This document shows, in pieces, positions 1 to 8,777 of a DNA stretch of 13,500 nucleotides (within the stretch, counting starts at the first letter, position 1; the number at the start of each line of letters is the position of its first letter). The notes beneath the pieces were generated by a model. That model was given only the letters and a program-made list of their open reading frames with translations, was not told the DNA's origin and did not search any database. Source of the DNA: an uncultured Limosilactobacillus sp. GTDB lineage: Bacteria; Bacillota; Bacilli; Lactobacillales; Lactobacillaceae. Both the position numbers and the translations under genes were made by a program. The stretch spans positions 1 to 13,500 of the forward strand of contig CALVFC010000025.1 in the NCBI GenBank assembly GCA_944326735.1. The letters run 5' to 3'.

Positions 1-654
1 ATTCTTTCAGTAATTTGGCGTGGCTTTCCCAATACCCTTACACTATTAATTTTGTCATTTATCTTCGCCACGATTTTAGGATTGGCGTTAACCTGGCTCG
101 ACTTACGAAAAAACCGGATTGCCCGGGGGATTGCCACAGTATATCTGAATCTGGTCCGCGGGACGCCACCTCTGCTAATGCTTCTAATGGCCTACTATGG
201 CTTACCAGTTTTGCTTAAGGCAATCGGCATTGACATCGACCATTGGACCAGAATGACGTTCGGGGTCCTGGGACTAACGCTTGGATGGAGTGGCTACTTA
301 TCTGAAGCTTTCCGGAGCGCGTACCTCTCAGTTGATCGGGGGCAGATTGAAGCCGCCCGGTCCGTTGGGATGCCTGATCGCACTACTTTCTGGCAAATTA
401 TTATTCCGCAAGCGGCGATGATTGCCTTGCCGAATATTGAAAACTTGGTCGTTGGATTGGTTAAGGCCACCTCGTTAGTGTACGTGATTGGACTTTATGA
501 TTTATACAACCAAGCATCAAATCTGTCCAACCAGACAGCTGGTCTCCACCAGTTACAGATCTTTGTCCTGCTAGCCTTAACTTACTGGCTACTGGTCCTT
601 GTGATTGAAGCTTTGTTCCGTTTGATCCGCCGTCGTTACCGGCGAATGGTTTAG
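1..654 (+). CDS. Polar amino acid ABC transporter permease, 5'-truncated by window edge
   Basis: Membrane permease subunit of a polar amino acid uptake (PAAT) ABC importer. The reading frame is open from base 1, so the gene starts outside the window; an in-frame TTG at 52 is internal. The visible part begins with the WRGFPNTL-type stretch seen near the start of such permeases. Hydrophobic helices follow, with the family RGTP motif at visible residues 53-56 and the cytoplasmic EAA loop (EAARSVGM) from visible residue 117, where the ATPase docks. A basic tail (RLIRRRYRRMV) ends the protein. The stop codon overlaps the ribosome binding site of the next permease, so the two are co-translated neighbours and probably form a heterodimeric channel. 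An ATPase gene is expected upstream, out of view. The substrate cannot be read from the sequence; a cystine-type or basic amino acid importer is plausible. Confidence 0.93.
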   Translation: MLSVIWRGFPNTLTLLILSFIFATILGLALTWLDLRKNRIARGIATVYLNLVRGTPPLLMLLMAYYGLPVLLKAIGIDIDHWTRMTFGVLGLTLGWSGYLSEAFRSAYLSVDRGQIEAARSVGMPDRTTFWQIIIPQAAMIALPNIENLVVGLVKATSLVYVIGLYDLYNQASNLSNQTAGLHQLQIFVLLALTYWLLVLVIEALFRLIRRRYRRMV

Positions 655-667
655 GGAGGTGTAGTTA

Positions 668-1369
668 ATGTTTGATATGAATTTCGCTCGTGATTCGTTT
701 AGTCAGATCCTTGCGGCCACCCCTCTAACATTACTGATCACGTTTGGTGCGACAATCATTGGTCTCTTGCTTGCCATATTAGTGGTAATTGCGCGGGAAA
801 AGAAGATTCCGGGGTTATCACAAGTCTTAGCCGTCCTGGTTTCATTTATTCGGGGGACACCGATCCTGGTTCAGTTATACGTGGTTTATTATGGTCTGCC
901 CCAGTTATTAGTTTTGATGAAGGGGTGGGGATGGAACACTAATCCCGATGGGCTGCCGGCAATTGTAATTGCCTTTTCCGCGTATGGCTTAAATGCCATG
1001 GCAAACCTCTCGGAAAGTATCCGTGCCGCGTACCATGCTGTTGATCCTGGCCAGTATGAAGCCGCCTTGGCAGTGGGGATGAGTCCGGTTAAGGGGATTA
1101 CTCAAATTGTGATTCCACAGTTAACCGTTAACCTCATCCCCAACTTTACGAACATCTTCCTTGATCTAATTAAAGATACGGCCCTGGTTTACAACATTGG
1201 ACTAGTCGAAATCATGGGACAAGCCAATATTATTTCGTCAATTGGCTTTAAGTACCTGGAAACATACACTGATGCGTTGGTAATCTACATCATCCTGTGC
1301 TGGATCTTTGCACGGATTCTGCGGTTTATCGAAGCACGGTTACGACAACGCTACGTCATTGCTCAATAA
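668..1369 (+). CDS. Polar amino acid ABC transporter permease (second subunit)
   Basis: A complete 233-residue permease of the PAAT family, the usual length. The ATG at 668 follows an excellent GGGAGGTG ribosome binding site that overlaps the stop of the preceding gene, with a 6-base spacer. Hydrophobic helices begin at about residue 18. RGTP lies at residues 62-65 and the EAA loop (EAALAVGMSP) at 131-140, followed by the IPQ-type sequence that contacts the ATPase. It is related to, but clearly diverged from, the permease just upstream, which suggests an old duplication and a heterodimeric channel. The binding-protein gene follows after 20 bases, so the three genes form one operon. No promoter is seen between them. 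Confidence 0.94.
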   Translation: MFDMNFARDSFSQILAATPLTLLITFGATIIGLLLAILVVIAREKKIPGLSQVLAVLVSFIRGTPILVQLYVVYYGLPQLLVLMKGWGWNTNPDGLPAIVIAFSAYGLNAMANLSESIRAAYHAVDPGQYEAALAVGMSPVKGITQIVIPQLTVNLIPNFTNIFLDLIKDTALVYNIGLVEIMGQANIISSIGFKYLETYTDALVIYIILCWIFARILRFIEARLRQRYVIAQ

Positions 1370-1389
1370 GAGCGGAAAGGAATTGTACT

Positions 1390-2232
1390 ATGAAGTTAAC
1401 TAAATTATTTACACGTTTATCACTAGCGGGACTGGTGGCAGCCACCGTTGTATCAGCTGCCGGCACAGTTCACGCTGCTAAAACTGTTAATGTTGCTGCC
1501 CCTAATGGTAATCCTGCTTATATCGTCAATACCGACCACGGTCCGGAAGGGTATTACGGTGAATTAATTAAGAAGATTGATCATGATCTTCCTCAATACA
1601 AATTTAAGACGACCTTCACTTCCCAAAACGCGGTCTTTTCTGGATTACAAAGTGGAAAGTATGATGTTGCCTTGAACAACTCATGGTATAACAAGCAACG
1701 TTTTCAAACTTACTATCACACCAGAGCAGTGGGTCTCGACGACTTGCGGTTGGTTTACCGGAAGAATGGTAAGAAGGCCAACTCACTGGACGATGTTGCT
1801 AAGAAGAATTTGAAGCTGGTCCCAGTTTCAACTGACGATGCCCGTTACAGTGTATTGCAGGATTACAATAATTCTCACAGTAAGAAAGTTAACCTAAAGG
1901 CGATCGGTGACCAATCATCAGCCGATGCCTTGGCTCAAGTGGCTAACGGCAAGTACGACGTTGCCTTATATCCATACGCTGCTTATAAGCAAGTTGCTAA
2001 TTCAAAGAATGGTAAGAAGTTAACGGCTTCGAAGTCCATTGATCAACGGTCAGCATACTTGCTGGTTCACAAGAGTAGTCAAAATAAGAAGCTGACTAAG
2101 GCCTTGAATAAGGAAATTAATAAGTTGTACAACGACGGTTACTTGGAAAAGTTAACGAAGAAGTACCTCTACGAAAACACCTTTGCACTACCTAATGCGA
2201 AGAAGGAATACAACGCTGAATTTAACAAGTAG
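1390..2232 (+). CDS. Secreted amino acid ABC transporter substrate-binding protein, non-lipidated
   Basis: A 280-residue extracellular solute-binding protein (SBP_bac_3 type) that delivers an amino acid to the two permeases upstream. I start it at the ATG at 1390, which follows AAAGGAA with a 7-base spacer; earlier in-frame starts lie inside the permease gene. A signal peptide is clear: basic start, hydrophobic core at residues 10-24, and a likely signal peptidase I site after VHA (residue 29). There is no lipobox and no cysteine anywhere in the protein, although Gram-positive binding proteins are usually lipoproteins. The mature part (about 251 residues, roughly 28 kDa) has 40 Lys+Arg against 23 Asp+Glu, so it is strongly basic. 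This resembles the charge-retained surface binding proteins of lactobacilli (BspA/CyuC, MapA, the 29-kDa collagen-binding protein). That relationship is inferred, and the ligand is unknown; cystine is one candidate. Confidence 0.9.
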   Translation: MKLTKLFTRLSLAGLVAATVVSAAGTVHAAKTVNVAAPNGNPAYIVNTDHGPEGYYGELIKKIDHDLPQYKFKTTFTSQNAVFSGLQSGKYDVALNNSWYNKQRFQTYYHTRAVGLDDLRLVYRKNGKKANSLDDVAKKNLKLVPVSTDDARYSVLQDYNNSHSKKVNLKAIGDQSSADALAQVANGKYDVALYPYAAYKQVANSKNGKKLTASKSIDQRSAYLLVHKSSQNKKLTKALNKEINKLYNDGYLEKLTKKYLYENTFALPNAKKEYNAEFNK

Positions 2233-2241
2233 TTTAAACTA

Positions 2242-2276
2242 AAAAAAGAGATCGGCATTAAGCCGGTCTCTTTTTT
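2242..2276. terminator. Bidirectional rho-independent terminator (transporter operon / ldh)
   Basis: The arms 2242-2256 and 2262-2276 pair over 15 positions with one T-G wobble around the loop ATTAA. The stem is flanked by a run of A on the left and T on the right, so it can stop transcripts from both sides. It lies between two convergent genes. Confidence 0.92.
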
Positions 2277-2294
2277 GCTTACAACTAAATTGAA

Positions 2295-3269
<975 letters not shown>

Positions 3270-3310
3270 TCATCTGTAAATATGCAATTTGAGATTTCTC
3301 TCACATATCG

Positions 3311-3319
3311 ATTATACCA
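3311..3319 (-). promoter_or_regulatory. Extended -10 promoter of ldh
   Basis: On the minus strand the sequence reads TGG followed by a perfect TATAAT (3316 down to 3311), matching the TGnTATAAT extended -10 box, about 60 bases before the ldh start. The -35 region is poor (ATAGCA at the 17-base spacing), which is tolerated when an extended -10 is present. Confidence 0.65.
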
Positions 3320-3323
3320 TTCC

Positions 3324-3380
3324 TTGTGAAAATTGCTATCAGATTCGAATATAATTCACGAATGTGTTAATTTTTCACAT
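3324..3380. promoter_or_regulatory. Possible redox (Rex-like) operator region upstream of ldh
   Basis: TTGTGAA at 3324-3330 matches one half of the Rex consensus TTGTGAA-N4-TTCACAA and lies just upstream of the ldh -10 box. The second half is not conserved. Further upstream is a dyad ATGTG-N9-CACAT (3362-3380), close to a Rex palindrome but with one extra central base. TCACATAT also occurs at 3301-3308 and 3375-3382. Rex commonly controls ldh in Gram-positive bacteria; assigning these sites to it is inference from incomplete matches. Confidence 0.25.
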
Positions 3381-3427
3381 ATTCATCAAGCAAATAAAAT
3401 TTTGTTTACTTTTAAGTAACGGATTCT

Positions 3428-3456
3428 TTTGCACTCTGTTAGCCATGTGATAAAAT
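3428..3456 (+). promoter_or_regulatory. Promoter of the 101-residue protein gene
   Basis: TTTGCA (3428-3433) is followed after 17 bases by TAAAAT (3451-3456), preceded by TG one base earlier (extended -10). It points toward the gene starting at 3501 and is divergent from the ldh promoter. Confidence 0.6.
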
Positions 3457-3500
3457 GTATCTGTATCTAAACAATCTGTTAATAGGAGGAGGTGATTACC

Positions 3501-3806
3501 ATGCTGAATCAGACCAAACGTTTTATGCGTGACCATGATTTAATGTACAAAAAGGAGTACATTCGTCCAATGATGACTCCGCAACACGTATACGTTTTTC
3601 GTTTTGGTAAACACAAACTCAACAACCGGGTAATCATTCGATACTCCCACACTTGGACGGGACGTCTGCGGATCAATGAAATTGACGTTCGTCTACACCA
3701 CCAGCATCATCCACGGATCTTCTTAACCGAAGCGGATTTAATTGATTATCTGAGAAGTCACTTTGAAAAAGATGATCAGGCGACTAATGATAATAGTGAT
3801 GAGTAA
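3501..3806 (+). CDS. Small basic protein of unknown function
   Basis: I do not recognise this 101-residue protein. The ATG at 3501 is preceded by a near-perfect AGGAGGTG (3487-3494) with a 6-base spacer, so I prefer it to an in-frame GTG at 3492, which falls inside that site. The protein has no signal peptide or membrane segment. The first two thirds are rich in Arg, Lys, His, Tyr and aromatic residues, with alternating patterns suggesting beta strands (HVYVFRFG, NRVIIRYSH, RLRINEIDVRL) and a His cluster (HHQHHP). A short acidic tail (EKDDQATNDNSDE) ends it. It has its own promoter and terminator, so it is a real transcription unit, not part of the prmA operon proper. A small nucleic-acid-binding or regulatory role would fit the charge, but that is a guess. 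Confidence 0.82.
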   Translation: MLNQTKRFMRDHDLMYKKEYIRPMMTPQHVYVFRFGKHKLNNRVIIRYSHTWTGRLRINEIDVRLHHQHHPRIFLTEADLIDYLRSHFEKDDQATNDNSDE

Positions 3807-3828
3807 GTGCGACAGTGGTGCTGCATAC

Positions 3829-3862
3829 AAAAGGGGCTGAGCGTAAAACTCAGTCTCTTTTT
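3829..3862 (+). terminator. Terminator after the small protein gene, just before prmA
   Basis: The arms 3829-3841 and 3849-3861 pair over 13 positions (two G-T wobbles) with loop CGTAAAA, followed by T residues. It lies 23 bases after the small gene's stop and ends about 33 bases before the prmA start. Confidence 0.82.
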
Positions 3863-3894
3863 CATATCAAAGTAAATTGGATGGAGGAATAGAC

Positions 3895-4857
3895 ATGGGC
3901 TGGACAGCGATTAAGGTCATTACGACGAACGAAGCAGTTGAAGCGGTATCGTATATTTTGACTGACGAAGGAGCAGTTGGTGTGCAGATTGATGATGCGG
4001 CCGATTTTGCAAAGTTAAAACCAGGACGTTATGGAAAACACGGTGAGATTGTTGATCCCAAGACAATTCCTCACCGGGCATCTGGTGCCGCCATCACGGG
4101 TTACTTTCCTGAAAAAACGTTTGTTCCAGAGTTAGTGCCGACAATTAAACAACGAGTTCAGCAACTGGCGCAGTTTGACTTAGATCCAGGCGAGGCGTCC
4201 GTTGTGGCTGATCAAGTTAATGACGAAAAGTGGGCCACGGTTTGGCAAAAGTACTACCACCCATTACGAGTAACGAACCGGTTAACGATCGTTCCTGAAT
4301 GGGAAAAATACCAACGCCAGTCACCAGACGAAAAACTGATTGTGCTTGATCCCGGAATGGCTTTTGGAACAGGAACCCACCCGACAACGCGATTGATGCT
4401 AGAAGCCTTGGAAATTGTTGTCCGGGGCGGTGAATCGATGATTGATGTCGGTACAGGTTCTGGGGTGTTAAGCATTGCTGCAAAGCATCTTGGCGCCGGT
4501 GACATCGCAGCTTATGATATTGACGACGTAGCGGTCCGTTCTGCTAAGCGCAATTTAGCACTCAACCCGGTGGCTAGTGATATCAAAGTTGGGGTTAATA
4601 GTTTACTTGATGGTATTCATACGCAAGTGGACTTGATTGTCGCTAATATTTTGGCAGAAATCATTGTGCCATTAGTTCCTCAAGCAATGGAAAACTTGCG
4701 TCCGGGTGGTCATTTCCTAGTATCCGGAATTATTAAGGACAAGGCCGCATTAGTTCGTAATAAATTAACAGAGGCGGGTTTTGTGATTGACCAACAACTC
4801 CGAATGAAGGACTGGTATGGCATGATTGCCCATAAACCAACGGAGGATGAACAGTAA
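3895..4857 (+). CDS. prmA: Ribosomal protein L11 methyltransferase
   Basis: Cytoplasmic SAM-dependent methyltransferase that methylates ribosomal protein L11. The protein has 320 residues from the ATG at 3895, which follows GGAGG (3883-3887) with a 7-base spacer. An in-frame TTG at 3877 lies upstream of that site and is rejected. The N-terminal third is the L11-binding region. The family signature [12 protein letters not shown] starts at residue 154, the SAM-binding DVGTGSG loop is at 184-190 followed by the acidic motif in AYDID, and the catalytic-region NILA motif is at 251-254. Its stop overlaps the rsmE start by one base (TAATG), so the two are translationally coupled. No promoter is evident between the preceding terminator and the ribosome binding site. 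Confidence 0.96.
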   Translation: MGWTAIKVITTNEAVEAVSYILTDEGAVGVQIDDAADFAKLKPGRYGKHGEIVDPKTIPHRASGAAITGYFPEKTFVPELVPTIKQRVQQLAQFDLDPGEASVVADQVNDEKWATVWQKYYHPLRVTNRLTIVPEWEKYQRQSPDEKLIVLDPGMAFGTGTHPTTRLMLEALEIVVRGGESMIDVGTGSGVLSIAAKHLGAGDIAAYDIDDVAVRSAKRNLALNPVASDIKVGVNSLLDGIHTQVDLIVANILAEIIVPLVPQAMENLRPGGHFLVSGIIKDKAALVRNKLTEAGFVIDQQLRMKDWYGMIAHKPTEDEQ

Positions 4858-5615
4858 TGCAGCACTATTTTGTTAACACACCAGTTCCTGATAAGCAGTT
4901 CACGTTACCTGATGATATTAGCCACCACCTCGTCACTGTTCTCCGGGCACAAACAGGTACCCAGTTTGAGCTAGTGTTTAATGATCACCAATCCTACTTG
5001 GCTGAACTAGCATCGACTGCCCCCACGGTTTCGGCAACGATTATTCGTCCGTTGGAGCGGAACCCAGAGCTGCCGGTCCATACTGTCATTGCATGCGGCA
5101 TTCCTAAAACTAAGGAAAAACCCGAAATGATTGTTCAAAAGGGAACGGAATTAGGCGTTCATCAAATTATTTTTTTTGACGCGGAACGATCAATTAGTCA
5201 TTGGCAAGGTAATAAGCGGGCTCGTAAACTGGCAAGACTCCAGAAAATCGCGAATTCGGCTGCCGAACAGTCACACCGGAATGTCCAACCGCAGATCTGC
5301 TACTGTGATTCACTTGCTGACCTGCTTGAAAATTATCCAGCTGACCAGCGCTTAGTAGCCTGGGAAGAATCTGCTAAGCAGGGGGAAACAAGTGGCCTGG
5401 TTAAGGCATTGCGCAAAATGACAGTTGGTGAATCAGTTTTAGCAATTTTTGGCCCTGAAGGCGGGCTAAGCAGTGAAGAAGTTACTGAAATGGAGCGTCA
5501 GGGGGTTGTTCCTGTTGGGTTAGGACCACGGATTTTACGAACGGAAACAGCACCACTGTACTTTTTATCAGCCGTGTCGGTAATTACTGAATTGGAAGCT
5601 TCTGACAAAAAGTGA
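4857..5615 (+). CDS. rsmE: 16S rRNA m3U1498 methyltransferase
   Basis: SPOUT-class SAM methyltransferase that methylates N3 of U1498 in 16S rRNA, in the decoding region of the 30S subunit. At 252 residues it has the normal length. An N-terminal PUA-like RNA-binding part (about 1-70, with DDISHHLVTVLRAQTG typical of the start) is followed by the knotted catalytic domain. Family motifs include GIPKTKEKPEMIVQKGTELGV, IFGPEGGLS and LGPRILRTETAP, which form the cofactor pocket. The ATG overlaps the prmA stop; GGAGG (4842-4846) within the end of prmA serves as its ribosome binding site. The prmA-rsmE pair is conserved in Firmicutes, both enzymes acting on the ribosome. No terminator is seen after it, so some transcription may continue into the membrane protein gene and rel. 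Confidence 0.95.
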   Translation: MQHYFVNTPVPDKQFTLPDDISHHLVTVLRAQTGTQFELVFNDHQSYLAELASTAPTVSATIIRPLERNPELPVHTVIACGIPKTKEKPEMIVQKGTELGVHQIIFFDAERSISHWQGNKRARKLARLQKIANSAAEQSHRNVQPQICYCDSLADLLENYPADQRLVAWEESAKQGETSGLVKALRKMTVGESVLAIFGPEGGLSSEEVTEMERQGVVPVGLGPRILRTETAPLYFLSAVSVITELEASDKK

Positions 5616-5618
5616 ATG

Positions 5619-5627
5619 TGGTACAAT
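5619..5627 (+). promoter_or_regulatory. Extended -10 promoter for the membrane protein-rel-dtd unit
   Basis: TGGTACAAT (5619-5627) matches the extended -10 form TGnTANAAT, 44 bases before the next start codon. The -35 is unclear (CTGACA at 5602-5607, only 14 bases away). The -10 box lies in an inverted repeat TGTGGT-N9-ACCACA (5617-5637), possibly an operator, possibly chance. Confidence 0.55.
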
Positions 5628-5670
5628 TATGACCACAATAATATAAGTAAGTGTAGGGAAGTAAGTATTA

Positions 5671-6009
5671 ATGAGTGTAAACAAGAGAACCTGGGGAGTA
5701 ATTGATTTAAAACTGTGGGGATGCAGTATTCTATTTGCAATCGTGATCCCATTATTAGCCGGTAAACTACACCTTGTTCATCGAACATGGCTCGTCGGAC
5801 TATTTTTATTTATTATTAATACCATCGTTTGTGTCTGGGTTGGCCGTTACTTGCGTAGTAACCAATTACGGTGGTGGAACATGTTTGTCCTGCCTGTACT
5901 ATTTTTGATTACGGCCTTTTTCTTCTTGCCAAAGTATACCTGGTACTTTGCAATTTTTTATCTAGGAGTTATCTACCTATCATGGTCAATGATGCAAACT
6001 AACAACTAA
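5671..6009 (+). CDS. Small four-helix membrane protein of unknown function
   Basis: A 112-residue hydrophobic protein that I cannot assign to a family. Four likely transmembrane helices are at about 15-31, 39-58, 70-87 and 89-106, separated by short basic or polar turns (KLHLVHR, RYLRSNQLR, PK). It is rich in Trp, Phe and Tyr. It has no cleavable signal and no obvious catalytic or metal-binding motif. The ATG at 5671 has only a modest ribosome binding site (AGGGAAG, about 9 bases upstream). The gene ends 16 bases before the rel start and shares its promoter, so it is cotranscribed with rel and dtd. That makes a link to stress or amino acid starvation possible, but shared transcription is the only evidence. 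Confidence 0.85.
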   Translation: MSVNKRTWGVIDLKLWGCSILFAIVIPLLAGKLHLVHRTWLVGLFLFIINTIVCVWVGRYLRSNQLRWWNMFVLPVLFLITAFFFLPKYTWYFAIFYLGVIYLSWSMMQTNN

Positions 6010-6025
6010 ACAAGGGGTGATTGAT

Positions 6026-8263
6026 GTGTCAGAAGTAAAAGAACTTACTCATGAAGATGTTCAAAAGATGGTTTCCTCGTATATGAATGCGGACCACGTT
6101 GCCCTGGTAGAAAAGGCTTATCGTTTTGCAGCTATTTGCCACCACGACCAACGACGGAAATCTGGGGAACCATATATTATTCACCCTATTCAAGTAGCCG
6201 GTATTTTGGCTAACCTGCAGATGGATCCCGAAACCGTTTGTGCTGGTTACCTCCACGATATTGTCGAGGATACTGGGGCTACCTTAGGTGATATTAAGGA
6301 ACTCTTTGGCCCCACAATTGCCTTAATCGTCGACGGTGATACTAAACTTGGTAAGATTCAATACAAGTCGAATAAGGAACAAATGGCTGCTACCCACCGG
6401 AAGCTACTGTTAGCCATGTCGAAGGATATTCGGGTTATGATTGTTAAACTAGCTGACCGGCTGCATAATATGCGGACGCTCCAACACTTGCGTCCTGATA
6501 AGCAACGGCGCATTTCTAATGAAACATTGGAAATTTACGCACCAATTGCTGACCGGCTAGGGATTAGTACAATCAAGTGGGAGCTGGAGGACTTATCCCT
6601 CCGTTACTTAAACCCGCAACAATACTACCGGATTGTTCACTTAATGAATTCGCGGCGTGATCAACGGGTGGAGTATATTGATGAGGCCATTCAACAAATC
6701 AAGAAGGCCATTAGTGATTTAAACCTGGGTCCCAATGTTGAAATCTATGGGCGCCCGAAGCACATTTACTCCATTTACCGGAAAATGGTGAACCAACATA
6801 AGCAGTTCAGCCAAATTTATGACCTGTTAGCGGTCCGGATCGTCGTTGATTCGATTAAGGATTGCTATGCTGCATTAGGAGCTATCCACACGAACTGGAA
6901 GCCAATGCCAGGGCGGTTTAAGGATTACATTGCAATGCCTAAGGCGAATGGCTACCAGTCCTTGCACACGACAATCATCGGCCCACATGGGAAGCCATTG
7001 GAAGTTCAAATTCGGACCCACCATATGCACCAAGTCGCTGAGTATGGGGTTGCTGCACACTGGGCTTATAAGGAAGGTAAGACCAATGGTGTCCAACAAA
7101 CTAAGGATAGCCAAAAGCTGAACGTGGTTAAGGAAATCCTTGAATTACGTAGTGAAAGCCACGGCATTGATGAATTTATGCAAGGGGTTCAGAGTGATGT
7201 CTTTACTGACAAGGTGTACGCATTTACGCCTAAGGGGGACGTTATTGAACTACCGAAGGGTTCTGGTCCGTTGGATATGGCTTATCAAATTCACACCGAA
7301 GTTGGTAACCACACTACCGGTGCAAAGGTCAATGGGCGGATTGTCCCGCTCGATTATGAGATTAAGACGGGGGATATTGTTGATATCCTGACTTCTAGTT
7401 CATCTGCGGGACCAAGCACTGACTGGCTGGACTTGGTATCAACACGGCGCGCCCGGAATAAAATCCGCCAGTTCTTCCGTGCCCACAACCGGGACAAGAA
7501 CATTGAAACTGGTAAGCAAATCGTGGAACATGAGCTTCAAGAAGCCGGGTACGACCCATTTGCTTTAATGACTGAAGAAAAGAGTCAACAAGTTGCTAAA
7601 GAGATGCACTATCAGACGGCTGATGATCTTTTTGCAGCCATTGGCTTTGGTGATATTGCCCCAGTCGGTGCGCGGAATCGCTTTACTGCTGACTTGCGGC
7701 AGAAGGCGGAAGATGATCGTCAACAGGCAGCTGAAAAGGCGGTCCTGGAAGATCATGAAACTATTCAAAATTCGGATGAACGTCAACAACGGAAAAATGC
7801 TAAGGCTACCAGTGAAGGCATCGTTGTCGAAGGGGTCGATAACCTCTTAGTCCGGCTGAGTCATTGTTGCAGCCCAGTACCGGGGGATGACATCGTTGGT
7901 TACATCACCAAAGGACGGGGAGTTTCAGTCCACCGCAGTGATTGTCCGAACATTAAGGCGGCCGAAAAGAGCGGCCAGCGGATTGTGTCTGTATACTGGG
8001 CCAATCCGGAAGGCGACCGGACTAATTATGATTCTAATATTGAAGTTCAGGGGTATAACCGGAATGGCTTATTAAATGATGTTTTGCGGTCAATTAACAA
8101 CAGTACCCGGTTCTTGAACTCAGTTAACGGTAAAGTGGACCATAATAAGATGGTCACGATTAGTCTGACGATTGGGGTACGTAACTTAGAACAGCTCCAG
8201 TTTATTATGGATGGCTTGAAGAATATTAAAGATGTCCATGTTGTAAAACGGATTATTCGCTAA
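6026..8263 (+). CDS. rel: Bifunctional (p)ppGpp synthetase/hydrolase, stringent response
   Basis: Ribosome-associated enzyme that makes (p)ppGpp when uncharged tRNA sits in the A site and degrades it otherwise. I choose the GTG at 6026 (745 residues): AAGGGGTGAT (6012-6021) is an excellent match to the anti-Shine-Dalgarno sequence, while an in-frame GTG at 6017 falls inside it. Domains in order: HD hydrolase with intact H77-D78 and E81-D82; synthetase with RFKD at 297-300 followed by YIAMPKANGYQSLH; TGS from about 397 to 455; the zinc-finger/RIS region with HCC at 613-615 and later Cys in SDCPN; and a C-terminal ACT domain from about 670. RxKD in the synthetase is typical of bifunctional Rel, not synthetase-only RelA, and agrees with the intact HD site. 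dtd follows after 12 bases. Confidence 0.97.
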   Translation: MSEVKELTHEDVQKMVSSYMNADHVALVEKAYRFAAICHHDQRRKSGEPYIIHPIQVAGILANLQMDPETVCAGYLHDIVEDTGATLGDIKELFGPTIALIVDGDTKLGKIQYKSNKEQMAATHRKLLLAMSKDIRVMIVKLADRLHNMRTLQHLRPDKQRRISNETLEIYAPIADRLGISTIKWELEDLSLRYLNPQQYYRIVHLMNSRRDQRVEYIDEAIQQIKKAISDLNLGPNVEIYGRPKHIYSIYRKMVNQHKQFSQIYDLLAVRIVVDSIKDCYAALGAIHTNWKPMPGRFKDYIAMPKANGYQSLHTTIIGPHGKPLEVQIRTHHMHQVAEYGVAAHWAYKEGKTNGVQQTKDSQKLNVVKEILELRSESHGIDEFMQGVQSDVFTDKVYAFTPKGDVIELPKGSGPLDMAYQIHTEVGNHTTGAKVNGRIVPLDYEIKTGDIVDILTSSSSAGPSTDWLDLVSTRRARNKIRQFFRAHNRDKNIETGKQIVEHELQEAGYDPFALMTEEKSQQVAKEMHYQTADDLFAAIGFGDIAPVGARNRFTADLRQKAEDDRQQAAEKAVLEDHETIQNSDERQQRKNAKATSEGIVVEGVDNLLVRLSHCCSPVPGDDIVGYITKGRGVSVHRSDCPNIKAAEKSGQRIVSVYWANPEGDRTNYDSNIEVQGYNRNGLLNDVLRSINNSTRFLNSVNGKVDHNKMVTISLTIGVRNLEQLQFIMDGLKNIKDVHVVKRIIR

Positions 8264-8275
8264 GGGGGACTTGCC

Positions 8276-8713
8276 GTGCGTGTTGTATTACAACGTGTGA
8301 CTCACGCATCAGTTTCAATTGATGGTGAGACTGTGGGAGCAATTAACAAGGGCTACATGCTCCTTGTTGGTTTTGCTCCTGACGATAATGATGAGAAACT
8401 TGATTATTTAGTGCATAAGATCGTTAATCTACGGGTTTTTGAAGATGAAAACGGTAAGATGAATAAGGGCTTGAAGGATGTTGATGGCGCCATTCTGTCC
8501 ATTTCTCAATTTACCTTATATGCTGATACTAAGCATGGAAACCGGCCCGGATTTACCGATGCCGCAAAGCCGGAGATTGCATCACCGTTATATGATCGTT
8601 TCAATGATAAACTGCGCGCTGCTGGTGTGCATGTTGAAACTGGTCATTTCGGCGCTGATATGCAGGTTGATCTAGAAAACGATGGACCAGTTACCATCAT
8701 TTATGAAAAGTAG
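8276..8713 (+). CDS. dtd: D-aminoacyl-tRNA deacylase
   Basis: Cytoplasmic proofreading enzyme that hydrolyses D-aminoacyl-tRNA (and glycine mischarged on tRNA-Ala), keeping D-amino acids out of proteins. It has 145 residues, the normal length. The GTG start gives the typical family beginning [17 protein letters not shown] and follows AAGGGGG by about 9 bases. The SQFTLYAD motif is at 77-84 with the active-site region, NRPGF at 89-93, and the Gly-cisPro loop in GPVTI near the C-terminus (136-140). It is the last gene of the membrane protein-rel-dtd unit; a terminator follows 9 bases after the stop. The rel-dtd pairing is common in Firmicutes. Confidence 0.96.
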   Translation: MRVVLQRVTHASVSIDGETVGAINKGYMLLVGFAPDDNDEKLDYLVHKIVNLRVFEDENGKMNKGLKDVDGAILSISQFTLYADTKHGNRPGFTDAAKPEIASPLYDRFNDKLRAAGVHVETGHFGADMQVDLENDGPVTIIYEK

Positions 8714-8722
8714 CGATAAAAG

Positions 8723-8768
8723 AAAAGGGTTGCTCCGCTGCATTTGGAATGCAGGCAGCAACCCTTTT
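8723..8768. terminator. Bidirectional terminator between dtd and the kinase gene
   Basis: The outer arms AAAAGGGTTGCT (8723-8734) and AGCAACCCTTTT (8757-8768) pair perfectly, and an inner stem CTGCATT/AATGCAG (8738-8744/8748-8754) caps the hairpin. A-rich and T-rich flanks let it serve both convergent genes. Confidence 0.9.
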
Positions 8769-8777
8769 CGTCATTGC

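Noticed and set aside
52..54. TTG as the start of the first permease
   Set aside because: The frame is open back to base 1 and the upstream residues (WRGFPNTL type) belong to the permease family, so this is an internal codon of a truncated gene.
1297..1389. Longer N-terminus for the binding protein starting at 1297
   Set aside because: It would lie within the permease gene and put extra residues ahead of a clear signal peptide; the ATG at 1390 has a proper ribosome binding site.
3331..3345. Catabolite-responsive (cre) site near the ldh promoter
   Set aside because: TGAAAATTGCTATCA resembles the consensus only with an inserted base and lacks the central CG.
7565..7789. Short antisense and alternate frames within rel
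   Set aside because: Shadow frames of a long, fully conserved coding sequence, with no start signals or recognisable products.
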